Source of the DNA: Pirellulaceae bacterium
Lineage (GTDB): Bacteria > Planctomycetota > Planctomycetia > Pirellulales > Pirellulaceae
DNA length: 64,000 bases
Reading direction: 5' to 3'
Assembly (NCBI GenBank): GCA_016784735.1
Contig: JADHUC010000005.1
Location: forward strand, 1 to 64,000
Shown: positions 9,376 to 18,272 of the stretch, piece after piece
Layout of the letters: the number at the start of each line of letters is the position of its first letter
Position numbering within the stretch: the stretch's first letter is position 1
The notes under the pieces: model-generated
The model's input: only the letters and a program-made list of their open reading frames with translations
What the model was told of the DNA's origin: nothing
Databases searched by the model: none
Translations under genes and position numbers: made by a program

Positions 9376-10290
9376 GTGTCAGTGTTCGGGTGTCGGGTAA
9401 GATGCGTCATTCCGTTGGCTCTTGCTGTGGGGCTTTGCCTGCACTGCGGAAAAGGCATGTCGCAGCAGAGTCCTTCCGTAGATGTCCCGGACGGGGACGA
9501 CGTAACGGATCGCGTTGACGAGCCGCCCACCCGCCTCGATCCGTCGCAACGATTTCAGCAACTGATCACGCGTATCGCCTTGGAGAACATCCCGCACGAG
9601 TACGTAGACAATAAGGATTGGGGCAAGACCACGGAAATCTGGGCCGGCATCAGAATTCGGCGTGAGGGCCTTCGCATTACCACCAAGCGGCGAAAGAAGC
9701 AGGTGAACCACGGGACATGGAAGCGATACCGCATCAGCCTAGTGGACCCCGAACAACGATTCCATGTACGCGTGGAAAACGTCCATGAGACGGCCGAGGG
9801 TCGTGTCGAGTTCGATGCCTGGGTGGACGCATCACTGTCCGTATTCGGTCGGCTGTCACAGTGGGAGCGTAGTGTGCAGCTTCTCAGCATCGGCGTCGAC
9901 GCGGACGCCCGAGTCCGATTGCGAGTGCATTGCAGCTTGGGCGTGGAACTGGATCCCATGAACCTGCCGCCGGACGTGGTATTGGATCCCGTCATTACCG
10001 ACGCCGATTTGAAGATTGTCGACTTCCGGATTCGTCGAGTTAGCGATCTCAGCGGGCCGATCGTACGGCCGCTGAGCCACCAGGTCCGTGAAGTGTTGGA
10101 AGACAGGATCGCCAAGCGGCGGGCTCGTTTGGTTGAGAAGATCAACCGGCAAATCGACAAGAACAGGGACGATCTACGTTTGTCCCTTCATGATGTGCTC
10201 GAATCGAAATGGGGTGAAGCGGCAGCCGAGCACCTCCAAGTCGAAGAGACGCCCTCAGTCGCGGCGGAAAACGTCGGGCAAGCCCCATAG
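9376..10290 (+). CDS. Secreted protein of unknown function
   Basis: This is a 304-residue protein of an unrecognised family. The N-terminus (CVIPLALAVGLCLHCGKG) is a signal peptide, possibly with a lipobox at Cys18 or Cys24. The mature part has regular beta segments in the middle (FHVRVENVHETAEGRVEFDAWVDASLSVFG) and a charged helical C-terminal third (VREVLEDRIAKRRARLVEKI). This resembles lipid-binding or DUF-type planctomycete envelope proteins, but no family can be named. The start is GTG 9376 with GGAGG at 9365-9369. It is convergent with the DUF11 gene across the terminator at 10347-10378. Confidence 0.7.
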   Translation: MSVFGCRVRCVIPLALAVGLCLHCGKGMSQQSPSVDVPDGDDVTDRVDEPPTRLDPSQRFQQLITRIALENIPHEYVDNKDWGKTTEIWAGIRIRREGLRITTKRRKKQVNHGTWKRYRISLVDPEQRFHVRVENVHETAEGRVEFDAWVDASLSVFGRLSQWERSVQLLSIGVDADARVRLRVHCSLGVELDPMNLPPDVVLDPVITDADLKIVDFRIRRVSDLSGPIVRPLSHQVREVLEDRIAKRRARLVEKINRQIDKNRDDLRLSLHDVLESKWGEAAAEHLQVEETPSVAAENVGQAP

Positions 10291-10346
10291 GAAGGGCATG
10301 CAGTCAAACAAGCCAGCCACAATCGCGCCGGAAAGACAAGAAAGAC

Positions 10347-10378
10347 GAAACCGCCGGTGCGAGTGCACCGGCGGTTTC
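10347..10378. terminator. 14-bp stem, 4-base loop terminator
   Basis: GAAACCGCCGGTGC (10347-10360) pairs perfectly with 10365-10378 around a GAGT loop. On the - strand the stem is followed by GTCTTTCTTG, so it best fits termination of the + gene by position and of the - strand DUF11 gene by its T-rich tail. It lies between convergent genes ending at 10290 and 10435. Confidence 0.75.
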
Positions 10379-10434
10379 TCGAGCGTCTGAGTTCAGAGGA
10401 AGTGTTGTCAACGGATGAAGGTAACCGCTCGGAA

Positions 10435-12300
10435 TTATTTCAAGCTGGATACGCGGGGTTCGTCTTGGCTGTCGTAGAAAAACGCGCTGGTCTCCGCACT
10501 CAGTGAATGCGACGGAGATTGGCTTTCCAGAATCACGCGGACGATGTGATCGCCCGGTTCGCGGCCGACAGCGCGGAACGTGAGCCTCTTGGTCTCGCCG
10601 ACGGCCAGGGTCATGGGCGAGAATGCAACCTCGTTGCCATCGGTGACATAGTCGTCGGAAATCGCGGCTGCGAGAGCCTCGGGGGTGATGACCTTGACGC
10701 GGAGACCTTCGGCGGCCTTGGTGCCCACGTTTTGCACACCGATTTGAAACTCCGTCGCGTCGCCCACTGCCAACGGACCGTCTCTGCTGGTGATGGCCAC
10801 GTTGATTTTCGGACGGCTCATCACTTGCGTCAATTGACGTGTGTCAGAATATAGCTCACGGTCGGCGCTGGCCGTAATCTCTTGGGCCAGTTCGCCCTCC
10901 GTAACCGCCCTCGCTTTGAACGGCAGCGTCTCGGTGCCGCCAGCAGCAACGCTTTCGAGATACCACGTCATAGTGTTCGTTCGGCGATCGAAATTGACCG
11001 GCCGGCCCAGCACCGTCAACTGCAGACCGGTGGGCAGCGAGGCCACCACCTTGACGTTCTCCGCAGCCGTATCGCCGGGATTCGACACACGGATCTCGTA
11101 CACGCCCTCTCGCCCCACGAAGTTCGTCCGAGGTCCGTCGGCAGCTACTTCGATCACCGCACGGCGGATACGGACTTTGGCATCGACGTTCGACTCGGAT
11201 CCACTGGCGTCGGCAACCGTAAACCGAGCCTCAAGGATTCCCGGGCCGATCGCCGAGGCGGTCACGGGCACCTTCTTCGAGTCGCCCGGACGCAGCCAAT
11301 CGAGCGGTAACGATTCGTTCGATTCCCGGTCCGGCAATGCGTGGGACGGCAACTGGGGTGTGACGACGATTCCATCGGCCACTCCATCGCCGACGTTTGT
11401 GACAACCAGCACAAACGTCACCTTGTCGCCGTAAATGGCTTCTTCGGGCGTTTCACAGGTCATTGTGACTTGAGGACGGCGTACGTGCATCGTGGCGCGA
11501 CGTGAAACGGAGAAGCTGGCCATAGCCGCCAAGTCGATTGCTCCGGTTTCGCGCGGCAACAATTGAAGCTCGATTAACCTGGATTCCTTGGCATCAAGGC
11601 TGCCCACGTCGAAATGCAGTTTGTCATCCGCTCTGTCTGTCGGCTGTGGAGTGGCTTCGATCAAGTCGACCTGCTTGGGCAACGTGGCGATAACCTGGAG
11701 ATTCTCCGCCGTGATGTCGCCGAGGTTCTTGACTGCGATCTGGTACTTGGCGGTTTTGCCCACATTGATTTCAACCGGGTTCGCTGTCTCGATCGAAATG
11801 ACCGGCAGCGCCGCGGTGACGTTCATATCAATGGGAGCGGAACCGTGCGTTCTGGGTTGACTCCGCCGCGGCGTGTTTGTCGAACCACTTGGTCGAGGTT
11901 CTGCGGACACGTCCAAGTCCAGCGGAGCCGGTGACAACGACGGGACAGTGACCGGCGGTGGCGAAGGCAAGCCCAAGTCTTTTGGATCTCTGCGGGGTTG
12001 CGGTTCGTTCGCGTTTTCCGGATTCTGCAACTGCTGCTTCGACGCGTCGACGGTGGTGCGGAGTACCGATCGAGCGGGAACAGCAGGCCGCTCGGCGACG
12101 AATCTTCGCGGACCGGTGGCCGCCAGCGGTTCGAGCGTGACTCGGTTGGCGTCCTCCAGTAGGCGCAAATCATCCGCAGGTTCCAGAACAACGGGCGTAC
12201 CGCTGACTTGCTGCGTAGTACCTTCGTCGGAATGAAGGCGCGATGTGAGAAGACAGACAATTGCCAACCAGGCGGCAAACCAAACCGTCCGTGCGTGCAT
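10435..12300 (-). CDS. Secreted DUF11 repeat protein
   Basis: This 621-residue protein has a signal peptide (ARTVWFAAWLAIVCLLTSRL), a Pro/Arg-rich low-complexity linker (about residues 70-170), and then four DUF11-type beta-sandwich repeats. Recurrent units are ISIETANPVEINVGKTAKYQ, VTMTCETPEEAIYGDKVTF, IEVAADGPRTNFVGREG and INVAITSRDGPLAVGD, each followed by an N-x-G-D/T turn and A[EA]NLQV-like strands. Such repeats are typical of planctomycete surface proteins. No enzymatic residues are visible. The start is ATG 12300 with GGAG 9 bases upstream; the longer frame to 12621 is rejected. Confidence 0.8.
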   Translation of the reverse strand: MHARTVWFAAWLAIVCLLTSRLHSDEGTTQQVSGTPVVLEPADDLRLLEDANRVTLEPLAATGPRRFVAERPAVPARSVLRTTVDASKQQLQNPENANEPQPRRDPKDLGLPSPPPVTVPSLSPAPLDLDVSAEPRPSGSTNTPRRSQPRTHGSAPIDMNVTAALPVISIETANPVEINVGKTAKYQIAVKNLGDITAENLQVIATLPKQVDLIEATPQPTDRADDKLHFDVGSLDAKESRLIELQLLPRETGAIDLAAMASFSVSRRATMHVRRPQVTMTCETPEEAIYGDKVTFVLVVTNVGDGVADGIVVTPQLPSHALPDRESNESLPLDWLRPGDSKKVPVTASAIGPGILEARFTVADASGSESNVDAKVRIRRAVIEVAADGPRTNFVGREGVYEIRVSNPGDTAAENVKVVASLPTGLQLTVLGRPVNFDRRTNTMTWYLESVAAGGTETLPFKARAVTEGELAQEITASADRELYSDTRQLTQVMSRPKINVAITSRDGPLAVGDATEFQIGVQNVGTKAAEGLRVKVITPEALAAAISDDYVTDGNEVAFSPMTLAVGETKRLTFRAVGREPGDHIVRVILESQSPSHSLSAETSAFFYDSQDEPRVSSLK

Positions 12301-12557
12301 CTTGCGAATCTCCGTATTCCCTAGGCCGTTTGAATTGCTGAATTGATCGGGGGTCAGGTTTGTTTTTCGTCCGTCACTCGCCGGGAAACGGCACGAAAAT
12401 CCGGCGAGTTTGCGGATCAGGTCATCGCAGCCGGCGTGTGCAAGGAACGATTCAGAAGTGCCGAAAGACGCGGCTGAGACTATCGCTCGCGTTGTCCCTG
12501 TCGGCACGGTTGCTCGGCGTCGAACGGCGATAGCCGTGAAATCCGCAGAAGCGGAGC

Positions 12558-12583
12558 AGAGAAAACAACCGCCAAGAGGCGGT
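12558..12583 (-). terminator. Rho-independent terminator of the HAD phosphatase gene
   Basis: On the - strand, ACCGCC pairs with GGCGGT around a TCTT loop (12568-12583) and is followed by TGTTTTCT. It lies about 50 bases after the stop of the HAD gene at 12631. The rest of the 330-base gap 12301-12630, upstream of the DUF11 gene, shows no gene. Confidence 0.7.
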
Positions 12584-12630
12584 GCTGTTCGTTTCGGAGT
12601 AACCGGCATTAAGTGCAACACGCACGGAAT

Positions 12631-13287
12631 CTATCCCTCCAGCAAATCCAGCAGTTCGCTGGGCCGGTGGATAACTGCCTTCGCGCCGCTCTGCTGTAAT
12701 TCTTCGAGAGAACGGAATCCCCAGAGGGCTCCCACCGCGTGCATGCCGGCGGCCGCCGCCGTCTTCATGTCAATGGCCGAATCTCCCAGGTAAAGGAACT
12801 CATCGGCCGGAACGCCCATCGCGTCAATGATCTCTAACGCCCCGGCGGGATCCGGCTTGCGTGGGATACCGTCGCGCTGGCCAAGGACCAATCGGAACTG
12901 GTACTCCGGTAGGTACTCCCGGACGCATTGTTTGGTAAACGCATCCGGCTTGTTGGACAGGACGGCCATCTCGACCTGCCGCGCCGTCAGCGCGTCCAAC
13001 AACTCTCGAATGCCGTCATACGGGCGCGTGCGGACATTCCACTCGCGGCCATACGCCACGCGGAAGCCTTCGGCGCAACTCGCCATGACTTCATCCGGGT
13101 CCACCTCTGCCGGAAGGGCTTTGCGGAAGAGCACGATCAGCCCTTCGCCGACGAACTGGCGATAAGCGTCAATGTCGTGCGTCGGATAGCCAAGTTCCGC
13201 CAGCACGCGGTTCGCCGAATGAGCAATGTCGGCCAGCGTGTCCAACAGAGTTCCGTCCAAGTCAAAGAGAACTGCAGAGAACCGCAT
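12631..13287 (-). CDS. HAD-family phosphatase, phosphoglycolate phosphatase-like
   Basis: This 218-residue protein carries all four HAD motifs: I, FDLDGTLLD (nucleophile Asp8, acid Asp10); II, VLSNKPD; III, the Lys in GIPRKPDP; IV, LGDSAIDMKTA. The helical cap between motifs I and II and the RKPDP motif match the Gph/PGP subfamily, which removes 2-phosphoglycolate formed by DNA repair or oxygenase side reactions. Substrate assignment within HAD is never safe from sequence alone. The start is ATG 13287 with GAAGGA 7 bases upstream. A strong terminator follows at 12558-12583. Confidence 0.85.
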   Translation of the reverse strand: MRFSAVLFDLDGTLLDTLADIAHSANRVLAELGYPTHDIDAYRQFVGEGLIVLFRKALPAEVDPDEVMASCAEGFRVAYGREWNVRTRPYDGIRELLDALTARQVEMAVLSNKPDAFTKQCVREYLPEYQFRLVLGQRDGIPRKPDPAGALEIIDAMGVPADEFLYLGDSAIDMKTAAAAGMHAVGALWGFRSLEELQQSGAKAVIHRPSELLDLLEG

Positions 13288-13341
13288 ATCGCATCCTTCG
13301 GCAAACGAGAGTATCAAGCGTTTCCGTCGACTGGCGCGACC

Positions 13342-13779
13342 TCATTCCAAGCGTGGCGGCCGAAAGGGGTGCTCGCCGGCAGCGAAAAGCAGTCGTCGCA
13401 GGTTCACCAATTCATCACGGTTCAACTTCAGTGCTTCGATCGTAGCGCGGCCAACAGGAGTCAAACCGATGATCAGTTCGTAGGAGTCATCCCAAGTGAA
13501 ATGCTTCTTCCACCGTTCCTTCCTCGGATTGAAGAGGGGGACGAACTGTCCAGTAATTGGATCGGGTGCTTCGACTTTGTTGTACTTGTGGTTGTTGCAG
13601 CCCTGGTACGCAAAGGCAAGGTTATCCAGCACGGTTTCGCCGTCGCGGCTGCGTGGCTTTATGTGTTCGAGCGAGAAAGGCTGGGTGGAATACCACGATT
13701 GACTCTGGCAATATTCGCAGCATCCGGCAGCGCGCAGCTCGACCTTCCGGCGCAAGGAGCTGCCTTCGTCAGGGGGCAT
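13342..13779 (-). CDS. HNH endonuclease
   Basis: This 145-residue protein has a zinc-finger CEYC (residues 21-24), LEHIKPRSRDGETVLDNLAFA with the catalytic His and the structural Asn, then QGCNNHK: a complete HNH betaBeta-alpha-metal core. The C-terminal half (PLFNPRKERWKKHFTWDD) is the usual accessory tail in the small stand-alone HNH family of cyanobacteria and planctomycetes. It starts 11 bases inside the preceding 134-residue gene, so the two form a coupled pair. There is no methylase or specificity subunit, so this is not a classical restriction system. Confidence 0.85.
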   Translation of the reverse strand: MPPDEGSSLRRKVELRAAGCCEYCQSQSWYSTQPFSLEHIKPRSRDGETVLDNLAFAYQGCNNHKYNKVEAPDPITGQFVPLFNPRKERWKKHFTWDDSYELIIGLTPVGRATIEALKLNRDELVNLRRLLFAAGEHPFRPPRLE

Positions 13780-14173
13780 CGGTGGGCTCCCCGATTTGCA
13801 GTTGGCGCGTCAATTCCGACACGGCTACACCCCGAACCGACGCGAGTTGCGTCAGTGCCTCGACTCGTGAAGTATCGAAGGCTTCCGTTTCTTTGGTGAG
13901 CCGTCGCAGGTCGTCATATTCCTGTTCGCTCAGCGTTTCTGCGTCGCGTTTCTGAATCAACGCGTCATACTGACTCTGCACGTCATTCGGGAAACGAGCG
14001 TTGATCCTTCGTAGCAACTCGGCCTCCTCCATCGACACACTCGGTGCACTACGCCTAGCACGCAACGCCAAAACCGCTGCCGTGAGCTGCCCGAGGTCCT
14101 CTTCGCTCAACTGCTCCGCAGCCTTGACCATGACGTCAACACTCACATCAGCCTGGATATTGATAGTCGGCAT
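13769..14173 (-). CDS. Small helical partner protein of the HNH gene
   Basis: This 134-residue protein starts with a short beta segment (PTINIQADVSVDVMVKAAEQLS) and continues as predicted helices with many charged residues (EDLGQLTAAVLALRARR, ELLRRINARFPNDVQSQYDALI). No enzymatic motif is present. It precedes and overlaps the HNH endonuclease by 11 bases, an arrangement seen in small two-gene modules. An antitoxin-like or loading role is an inference. The start ATG 14173 (MPTINI) is chosen over the frame start at 14191. Confidence 0.65.
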   Translation of the reverse strand: MPTINIQADVSVDVMVKAAEQLSEEDLGQLTAAVLALRARRSAPSVSMEEAELLRRINARFPNDVQSQYDALIQKRDAETLSEQEYDDLRRLTKETEAFDTSRVEALTQLASVRGVAVSELTRQLQIGEPTDAP

Positions 14174-14363
14174 GCGACGGCTCCCTGGCACTTATCTGGA
14201 AACGTAATCTCCCTTATCAGTATACCGTACGGACCGGTAGCCGAAACTACACCTTTCCCGTCGTGCTTAACATCACGCTCGCGCATGGCACGACTTTGCT
14301 CGATTCCTGCAGGACCCTCCGGTCCCAAAGTGCGAACGGTGCCTATCTCACCGTACTGTCCGC

Positions 14364-15161
14364 TTACTTCTTCTTCGTCCGGCGCTGCCGGATCCGCTCG
14401 AGGATCTGTTGCTCGTACTTCAACGCTTCTTCGGGAATCGCCATTGGCTCGACAGGCGTACGGTCCAGTTCGTCGTCCTCGCCCAGCGTCCGAAGCTTAA
14501 TGCCTCGATACGAAACTGGATCGCCGTGATCCTGAAACAACAAGTTTCGTCCACGGGCTGTCAGGTCGGCTCCGCGGATGCTAAGCCGCTCCACATCAGC
14601 CGCGTATTTCGGATCGCTGTAGTCCATGTCGATGACCTTTTCGCCGTTCAGCCAATGCTGAACCACCGTGCCTTTGCAGACGACTCGACCGCAATTCCAC
14701 TGGCCGACCGGTTTGGTCGCGTCTTTCGACGGGGCTATGCAGAAATACAACGAAGCAGCGCTCGTACGCGGATTTCGGCCGTCGCGGTGCCGCTGGTTGT
14801 CGAGGATCTGGTATTCGTATTGCCCTGGCCGGTAATACACGCCGCTGTTGCTGCCCTCGCCCACTTTCCACTCGAAACGTAATTCGAAATCGTCCGGGAT
14901 CATCTTGGCCGGATAAGTCAATCCGCCGCCTTTCTTGGCCCGCGAGATGGCTCCGTCCTCGACGATCCAATTGCCACTTTGCTGCCAGCCGTCCAGCCCC
15001 TTGCCGTCGAAGAGCAACTCGAATCCGGCCTTCTTCTCTTCCTCGGTCACAACGTTCGGGTCATTAGCCTCGCCCGCAAATGCAAGTGCCATGGGGAACA
15101 CGATCGCCGACGCTATCGAAACGAGCAGGAAGCTCCTGCAGTGTCCTCGTTGCCTAATCAT
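14364..15161 (-). CDS. DUF1080 (3-keto-disaccharide hydrolase-like) secreted protein
   Basis: This 265-residue protein has a signal peptide (FLLVSIASAIVFPMALAFAG). The single DUF1080 domain begins GFELLFDGKGLDGWQQSG, a hallmark of the family, and continues with DDFELRFEWKVGEGSNSGVYYRP and EYQILDN. The fold is a LamG-like jelly roll; some members hydrolyse 3-keto-glycosides. The stop of the upstream FAD oxidoreductase gene is 17 bases before the start, and AAGGAGAG lies in that space, so they are co-transcribed. An oxidise-then-cleave sugar pathway would fit the pair but is inference. Confidence 0.88.
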   Translation of the reverse strand: MIRQRGHCRSFLLVSIASAIVFPMALAFAGEANDPNVVTEEEKKAGFELLFDGKGLDGWQQSGNWIVEDGAISRAKKGGGLTYPAKMIPDDFELRFEWKVGEGSNSGVYYRPGQYEYQILDNQRHRDGRNPRTSAASLYFCIAPSKDATKPVGQWNCGRVVCKGTVVQHWLNGEKVIDMDYSDPKYAADVERLSIRGADLTARGRNLLFQDHGDPVSYRGIKLRTLGEDDELDRTPVEPMAIPEEALKYEQQILERIRQRRTKKK

Positions 15162-15178
15162 GGTCCACTCTCCTTTCT

Positions 15179-17482
15179 TCACTTTTTCGCCGGTGGCGGT
15201 TTGGGGCCGCCGTAAACCTCGATTTCCCAAATGCGCGATATTTCAACCTGCGTCTCGGTCACCCACAGGCGAATGCGACTAGTCTTGATGGGCGGAAAAC
15301 GAACGTGCCAATCGACCGCCCGGTTGCCTTCGGCTTGCGTATCGTCGACATCCCGCCAATTGTCGCCGTCGCCGGACTGTAACACAAACTTCTGAATCGG
15401 AGCGACTAACTGGCCGTCGCCGTCGCGAAACCCGGAGATGACACGGACGGCTGAAATAGTCTGAGGCTCGGACCAGACGAGTTCGACCCAATTCGGCGTT
15501 TGTGGATCGCTGAGCCACCGTCCGTCATTGTCGGTCACGGCCGCCTTTCCATCGTTCAATAAGTCCGGGGCATTCGTGTCTGTCTTCAAACAACCGGACA
15601 CCTGGACTTTGGCCTTCCGCGCCAGGTTCTCCCCGGCCGCGGCCAGCCATTCCGGTGGCTCGATCGACGTGATCAATGGAGGCAACTTCCCCACGCCCTG
15701 CTGCATCAACTCCTTCAATTCGTCCAGATGGTCTTTGTACACGTCACGCGGGGCGACGTCGTGCTCCTTGCACAGCGAGGCGGCCATGCCGACGATCTCG
15801 CCCATGCAACCTCCGGTACGCATCACGCGTACCGATCCCAGCGCGTCGTGCGTAACGCTGATGTCGCGGCCGGCCATGAACAGATTCGTCACATTGCGCG
15901 AGTAGAGGCAACGATAAGGGACCCAGTAGGGCGTCTTGTAGCGAGTGAAGTGAGCCTTCGCAATGAACGCGTCGCCTTCGAATCCGGCCTCGTAACGCGG
16001 GTCCGGCAAGTGCAGGTCGATCGACCAGCCGGTTGGAACGCAGCCGTCCGGGTATTCCTTGCCGTCCAGCAGGTCCTCTTTTGCCAAAATGACGTCGCCC
16101 AAAAGCCTGCGCGATTCGCGTTTGCCGGAAACATAGGCGGACCAATTCAGTTTGTAGTTGGCATATCGCCCGTCGACATTCTTCAGCGCATCCCAGGCGC
16201 CGTACATGGCTCGAAGGTTCCAATCGCGAATGTACTCGCTCTTGTCGAACGGATCGTGGTCGAAACCGCTTTCCCAGTACCAGCCGCCAAGAGATTCGAT
16301 GCTGCGCGAATTGTCCGTGCCGGCAGTCCCCGGTTTCGCTCGCCCGGGAAACGGTTTATCGGTCAGATCCAGCGCCCAGACACATCGCTGAAACGGAGCG
16401 GGCTTGCCAGTGTCGATCACGTTCCACAGATTACAGCGGCCCATGTGGCCTTTGTCAGTCAGTTCGTGATCGGCCCCGGCCAAATGGCCAATGCAGCCGT
16501 CGCCCGTGGAATCAACGAACCAACGCCCCACAAACCGGCGACGCTCGCCGGTCGTCGTATGTTGGGCAATCACGGCGCACAATCGACCGTCGTCCGTCTC
16601 GACGGCGTTCGCGCGGTGACAGAGGAATAGCGAAATCCCAGGTTCGGCCCGGACGATGGCAAGCTTGTTTTCGTCCTCGTACAAATCGGCAGTATTTGAC
16701 GGGCCGTAATGAGCATGGCGTGCTTGCTCCAGTTCTCGAACGACATCGCCGACGCGCGGATACGGTTCTTTATTGCGAGCGCCTTGGAGCCAGACGCGGA
16801 CTTCCGAACTGTTGTTCCCAGCCAGGACCGGGCGATCCTGAATCAACGCCACGGTTAGACCCAACCGAGCAGCCGATAGCGATGCGCACGTACCGGCAAT
16901 TCCACCTCCAACGACAACAAGGTCATATTCGCCAGCCTCCGGCGGTTCGTCGGGCAGTCCGAGCAGCTTGCGACGGAATTGGCCCATCGCAGGTTCTTGG
17001 TTGGGAGGCGTGAAATCCGCTTCGGTGGTCAGGACGATCGCGTCACAGCGGCCTTCGAAGCCGGTCAGATCGTGTAAAGCGACAGCCACCGCTTGCTTCG
17101 CGATTTCGACCGTGCCCCCATCCTGCCAATGCCATTCGGCACCTTCCGCGCCGAACTGAGTCTCCAGCGTCTTTCCGTCGATAAGCACTTGGAACTTGCC
17201 CGGAGCCCCCGGGGCATTCCAAGTCGCCACCCAGTCACGAGTCCGCACCCAAACACGGTAGGTGCCGGCCTCCGGAAGATTCACCGTGGTTGTGGCATCA
17301 CTCACGGCCACACCCAGACCGTGAGCCAACAAGTAGGGCGACCCCATCTGGTCCATGAATTGCGCATCGACAACCCAGCCGCCGAGGTCGTCAAACCGCT
17401 CGGTCTCTAACAACACCGTCTCGGCCGCCGCCGGCACGACAGCGGCCAGAGACAACACAATAGTCCAAAAAACGCGGTACAT
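15179..17482 (-). CDS. Secreted FAD-dependent oxidoreductase with discoidin-like C-terminus
   Basis: This 767-residue protein has a signal peptide (VFWTIVLSLAAVVPAAAE). An N-terminal beta-sandwich (about residues 22-150) resembles golvesin-type modules. A FAD-binding domain follows with a Rossmann motif VVVGGGIAGTCASLSAARLG, ENKLAIVRAEPGIS, STGDGCIGHLAGAD and the C-terminal NLFMAGRDISVTHDALGSVRVM. The last 140 residues look like an F5/8-type carbohydrate-binding domain. The central part matches the FAD_oxidored family common in planctomycetes. The substrate is unknown, probably a sugar given the domains and the DUF1080 partner downstream. The start is ATG 17482 with GGGAG 5 bases upstream. 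Confidence 0.88.
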   Translation of the reverse strand: MYRVFWTIVLSLAAVVPAAAETVLLETERFDDLGGWVVDAQFMDQMGSPYLLAHGLGVAVSDATTTVNLPEAGTYRVWVRTRDWVATWNAPGAPGKFQVLIDGKTLETQFGAEGAEWHWQDGGTVEIAKQAVAVALHDLTGFEGRCDAIVLTTEADFTPPNQEPAMGQFRRKLLGLPDEPPEAGEYDLVVVGGGIAGTCASLSAARLGLTVALIQDRPVLAGNNSSEVRVWLQGARNKEPYPRVGDVVRELEQARHAHYGPSNTADLYEDENKLAIVRAEPGISLFLCHRANAVETDDGRLCAVIAQHTTTGERRRFVGRWFVDSTGDGCIGHLAGADHELTDKGHMGRCNLWNVIDTGKPAPFQRCVWALDLTDKPFPGRAKPGTAGTDNSRSIESLGGWYWESGFDHDPFDKSEYIRDWNLRAMYGAWDALKNVDGRYANYKLNWSAYVSGKRESRRLLGDVILAKEDLLDGKEYPDGCVPTGWSIDLHLPDPRYEAGFEGDAFIAKAHFTRYKTPYWVPYRCLYSRNVTNLFMAGRDISVTHDALGSVRVMRTGGCMGEIVGMAASLCKEHDVAPRDVYKDHLDELKELMQQGVGKLPPLITSIEPPEWLAAAGENLARKAKVQVSGCLKTDTNAPDLLNDGKAAVTDNDGRWLSDPQTPNWVELVWSEPQTISAVRVISGFRDGDGQLVAPIQKFVLQSGDGDNWRDVDDTQAEGNRAVDWHVRFPPIKTSRIRLWVTETQVEISRIWEIEVYGGPKPPPAKK

Positions 17483-17547
17483 GGCTGCTCCCTTGTTCAG
17501 GATGCTCTCCATCTTGAGTCCCCAAGAAATATCAAATCTCACAATGG

Positions 17548-18243
17548 CTATGCGTAGAAGGCCGAACCAATCCGTACCAATGTCGCACCTTCTTCGATGG
17601 CTACCTCGAAATCACCGCTCATCCCCATCGACAGTTCGTCCAGCGAGATCTCCGGCGGACACGCCGTCGCAAGTTTATCTCGCAGCTCGCGCAGACGGAT
17701 GAAGTCTTGTCGCGCTTCATCCAAACTGCCGCCCCAACTGGCCATGGCCATCAGGCCGCGGATTCGCAGGCCGCTTAGTTCAGCGAGCTTCGGCAGAAGC
17801 GGTTCCACTTCGTCGTGTGCAAATCCGTGTTTGGTCGCATCTCCGGAGACGTTCACCTCGACTAATACATCCGTGACTCGCCCCGCTTCTTGCGACAGCC
17901 GATCGACGGCCTCCAGCAGACGCAGACTGTCGCCGGCGTGCAACAAGGTGACATAGGGCAATGTGCGACGCGCCTTGTTCCGCTGCAGGTGGCCGATCAT
18001 GTGCCAGTGAATGGGCCGACCCTGTAACTGGTCCGCCCGGTCCCACAACTGCTGCGGGCGGTTTTCGCCCATCTTCGTACAGCCGGCCGCAATCAAGGCG
18101 TCGATTTCCTCGATGCCCACGTACTTGGTCACAGCTATCAGCGATACCTCCCCCGCACGTCGCCCACTCCGCATTGCGGCATCGGCGATCGACTCGCGAA
18201 TGCGAGCCACGTTATCAGCAATACGTTCTGCCGTCACGGTCAT
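17548..18243 (-). CDS. yggS: YggS-family PLP-binding protein
   Basis: This 231-residue protein of the usual length has LIAVTKY with the PLP lysine (Lys40), GENRPQQLWDRADQL, HMIGHLQRNKA, VNVSGDATKHGF, GLMAMA and SMGMSGDFEVAIEEGATLVRIGS. It binds pyridoxal phosphate in an alanine-racemase-like barrel and helps keep PLP homeostasis; it has no known catalytic turnover. It lies between the SGNH hydrolase and FAD oxidoreductase genes on the same strand, but a functional link is not evident. Confidence 0.93.
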   Translation of the reverse strand: MTVTAERIADNVARIRESIADAAMRSGRRAGEVSLIAVTKYVGIEEIDALIAAGCTKMGENRPQQLWDRADQLQGRPIHWHMIGHLQRNKARRTLPYVTLLHAGDSLRLLEAVDRLSQEAGRVTDVLVEVNVSGDATKHGFAHDEVEPLLPKLAELSGLRIRGLMAMASWGGSLDEARQDFIRLRELRDKLATACPPEISLDELSMGMSGDFEVAIEEGATLVRIGSAFYA

Positions 18244-18272
18244 GTTACGTCAGCCAAGGACGGTCGTTTCAT

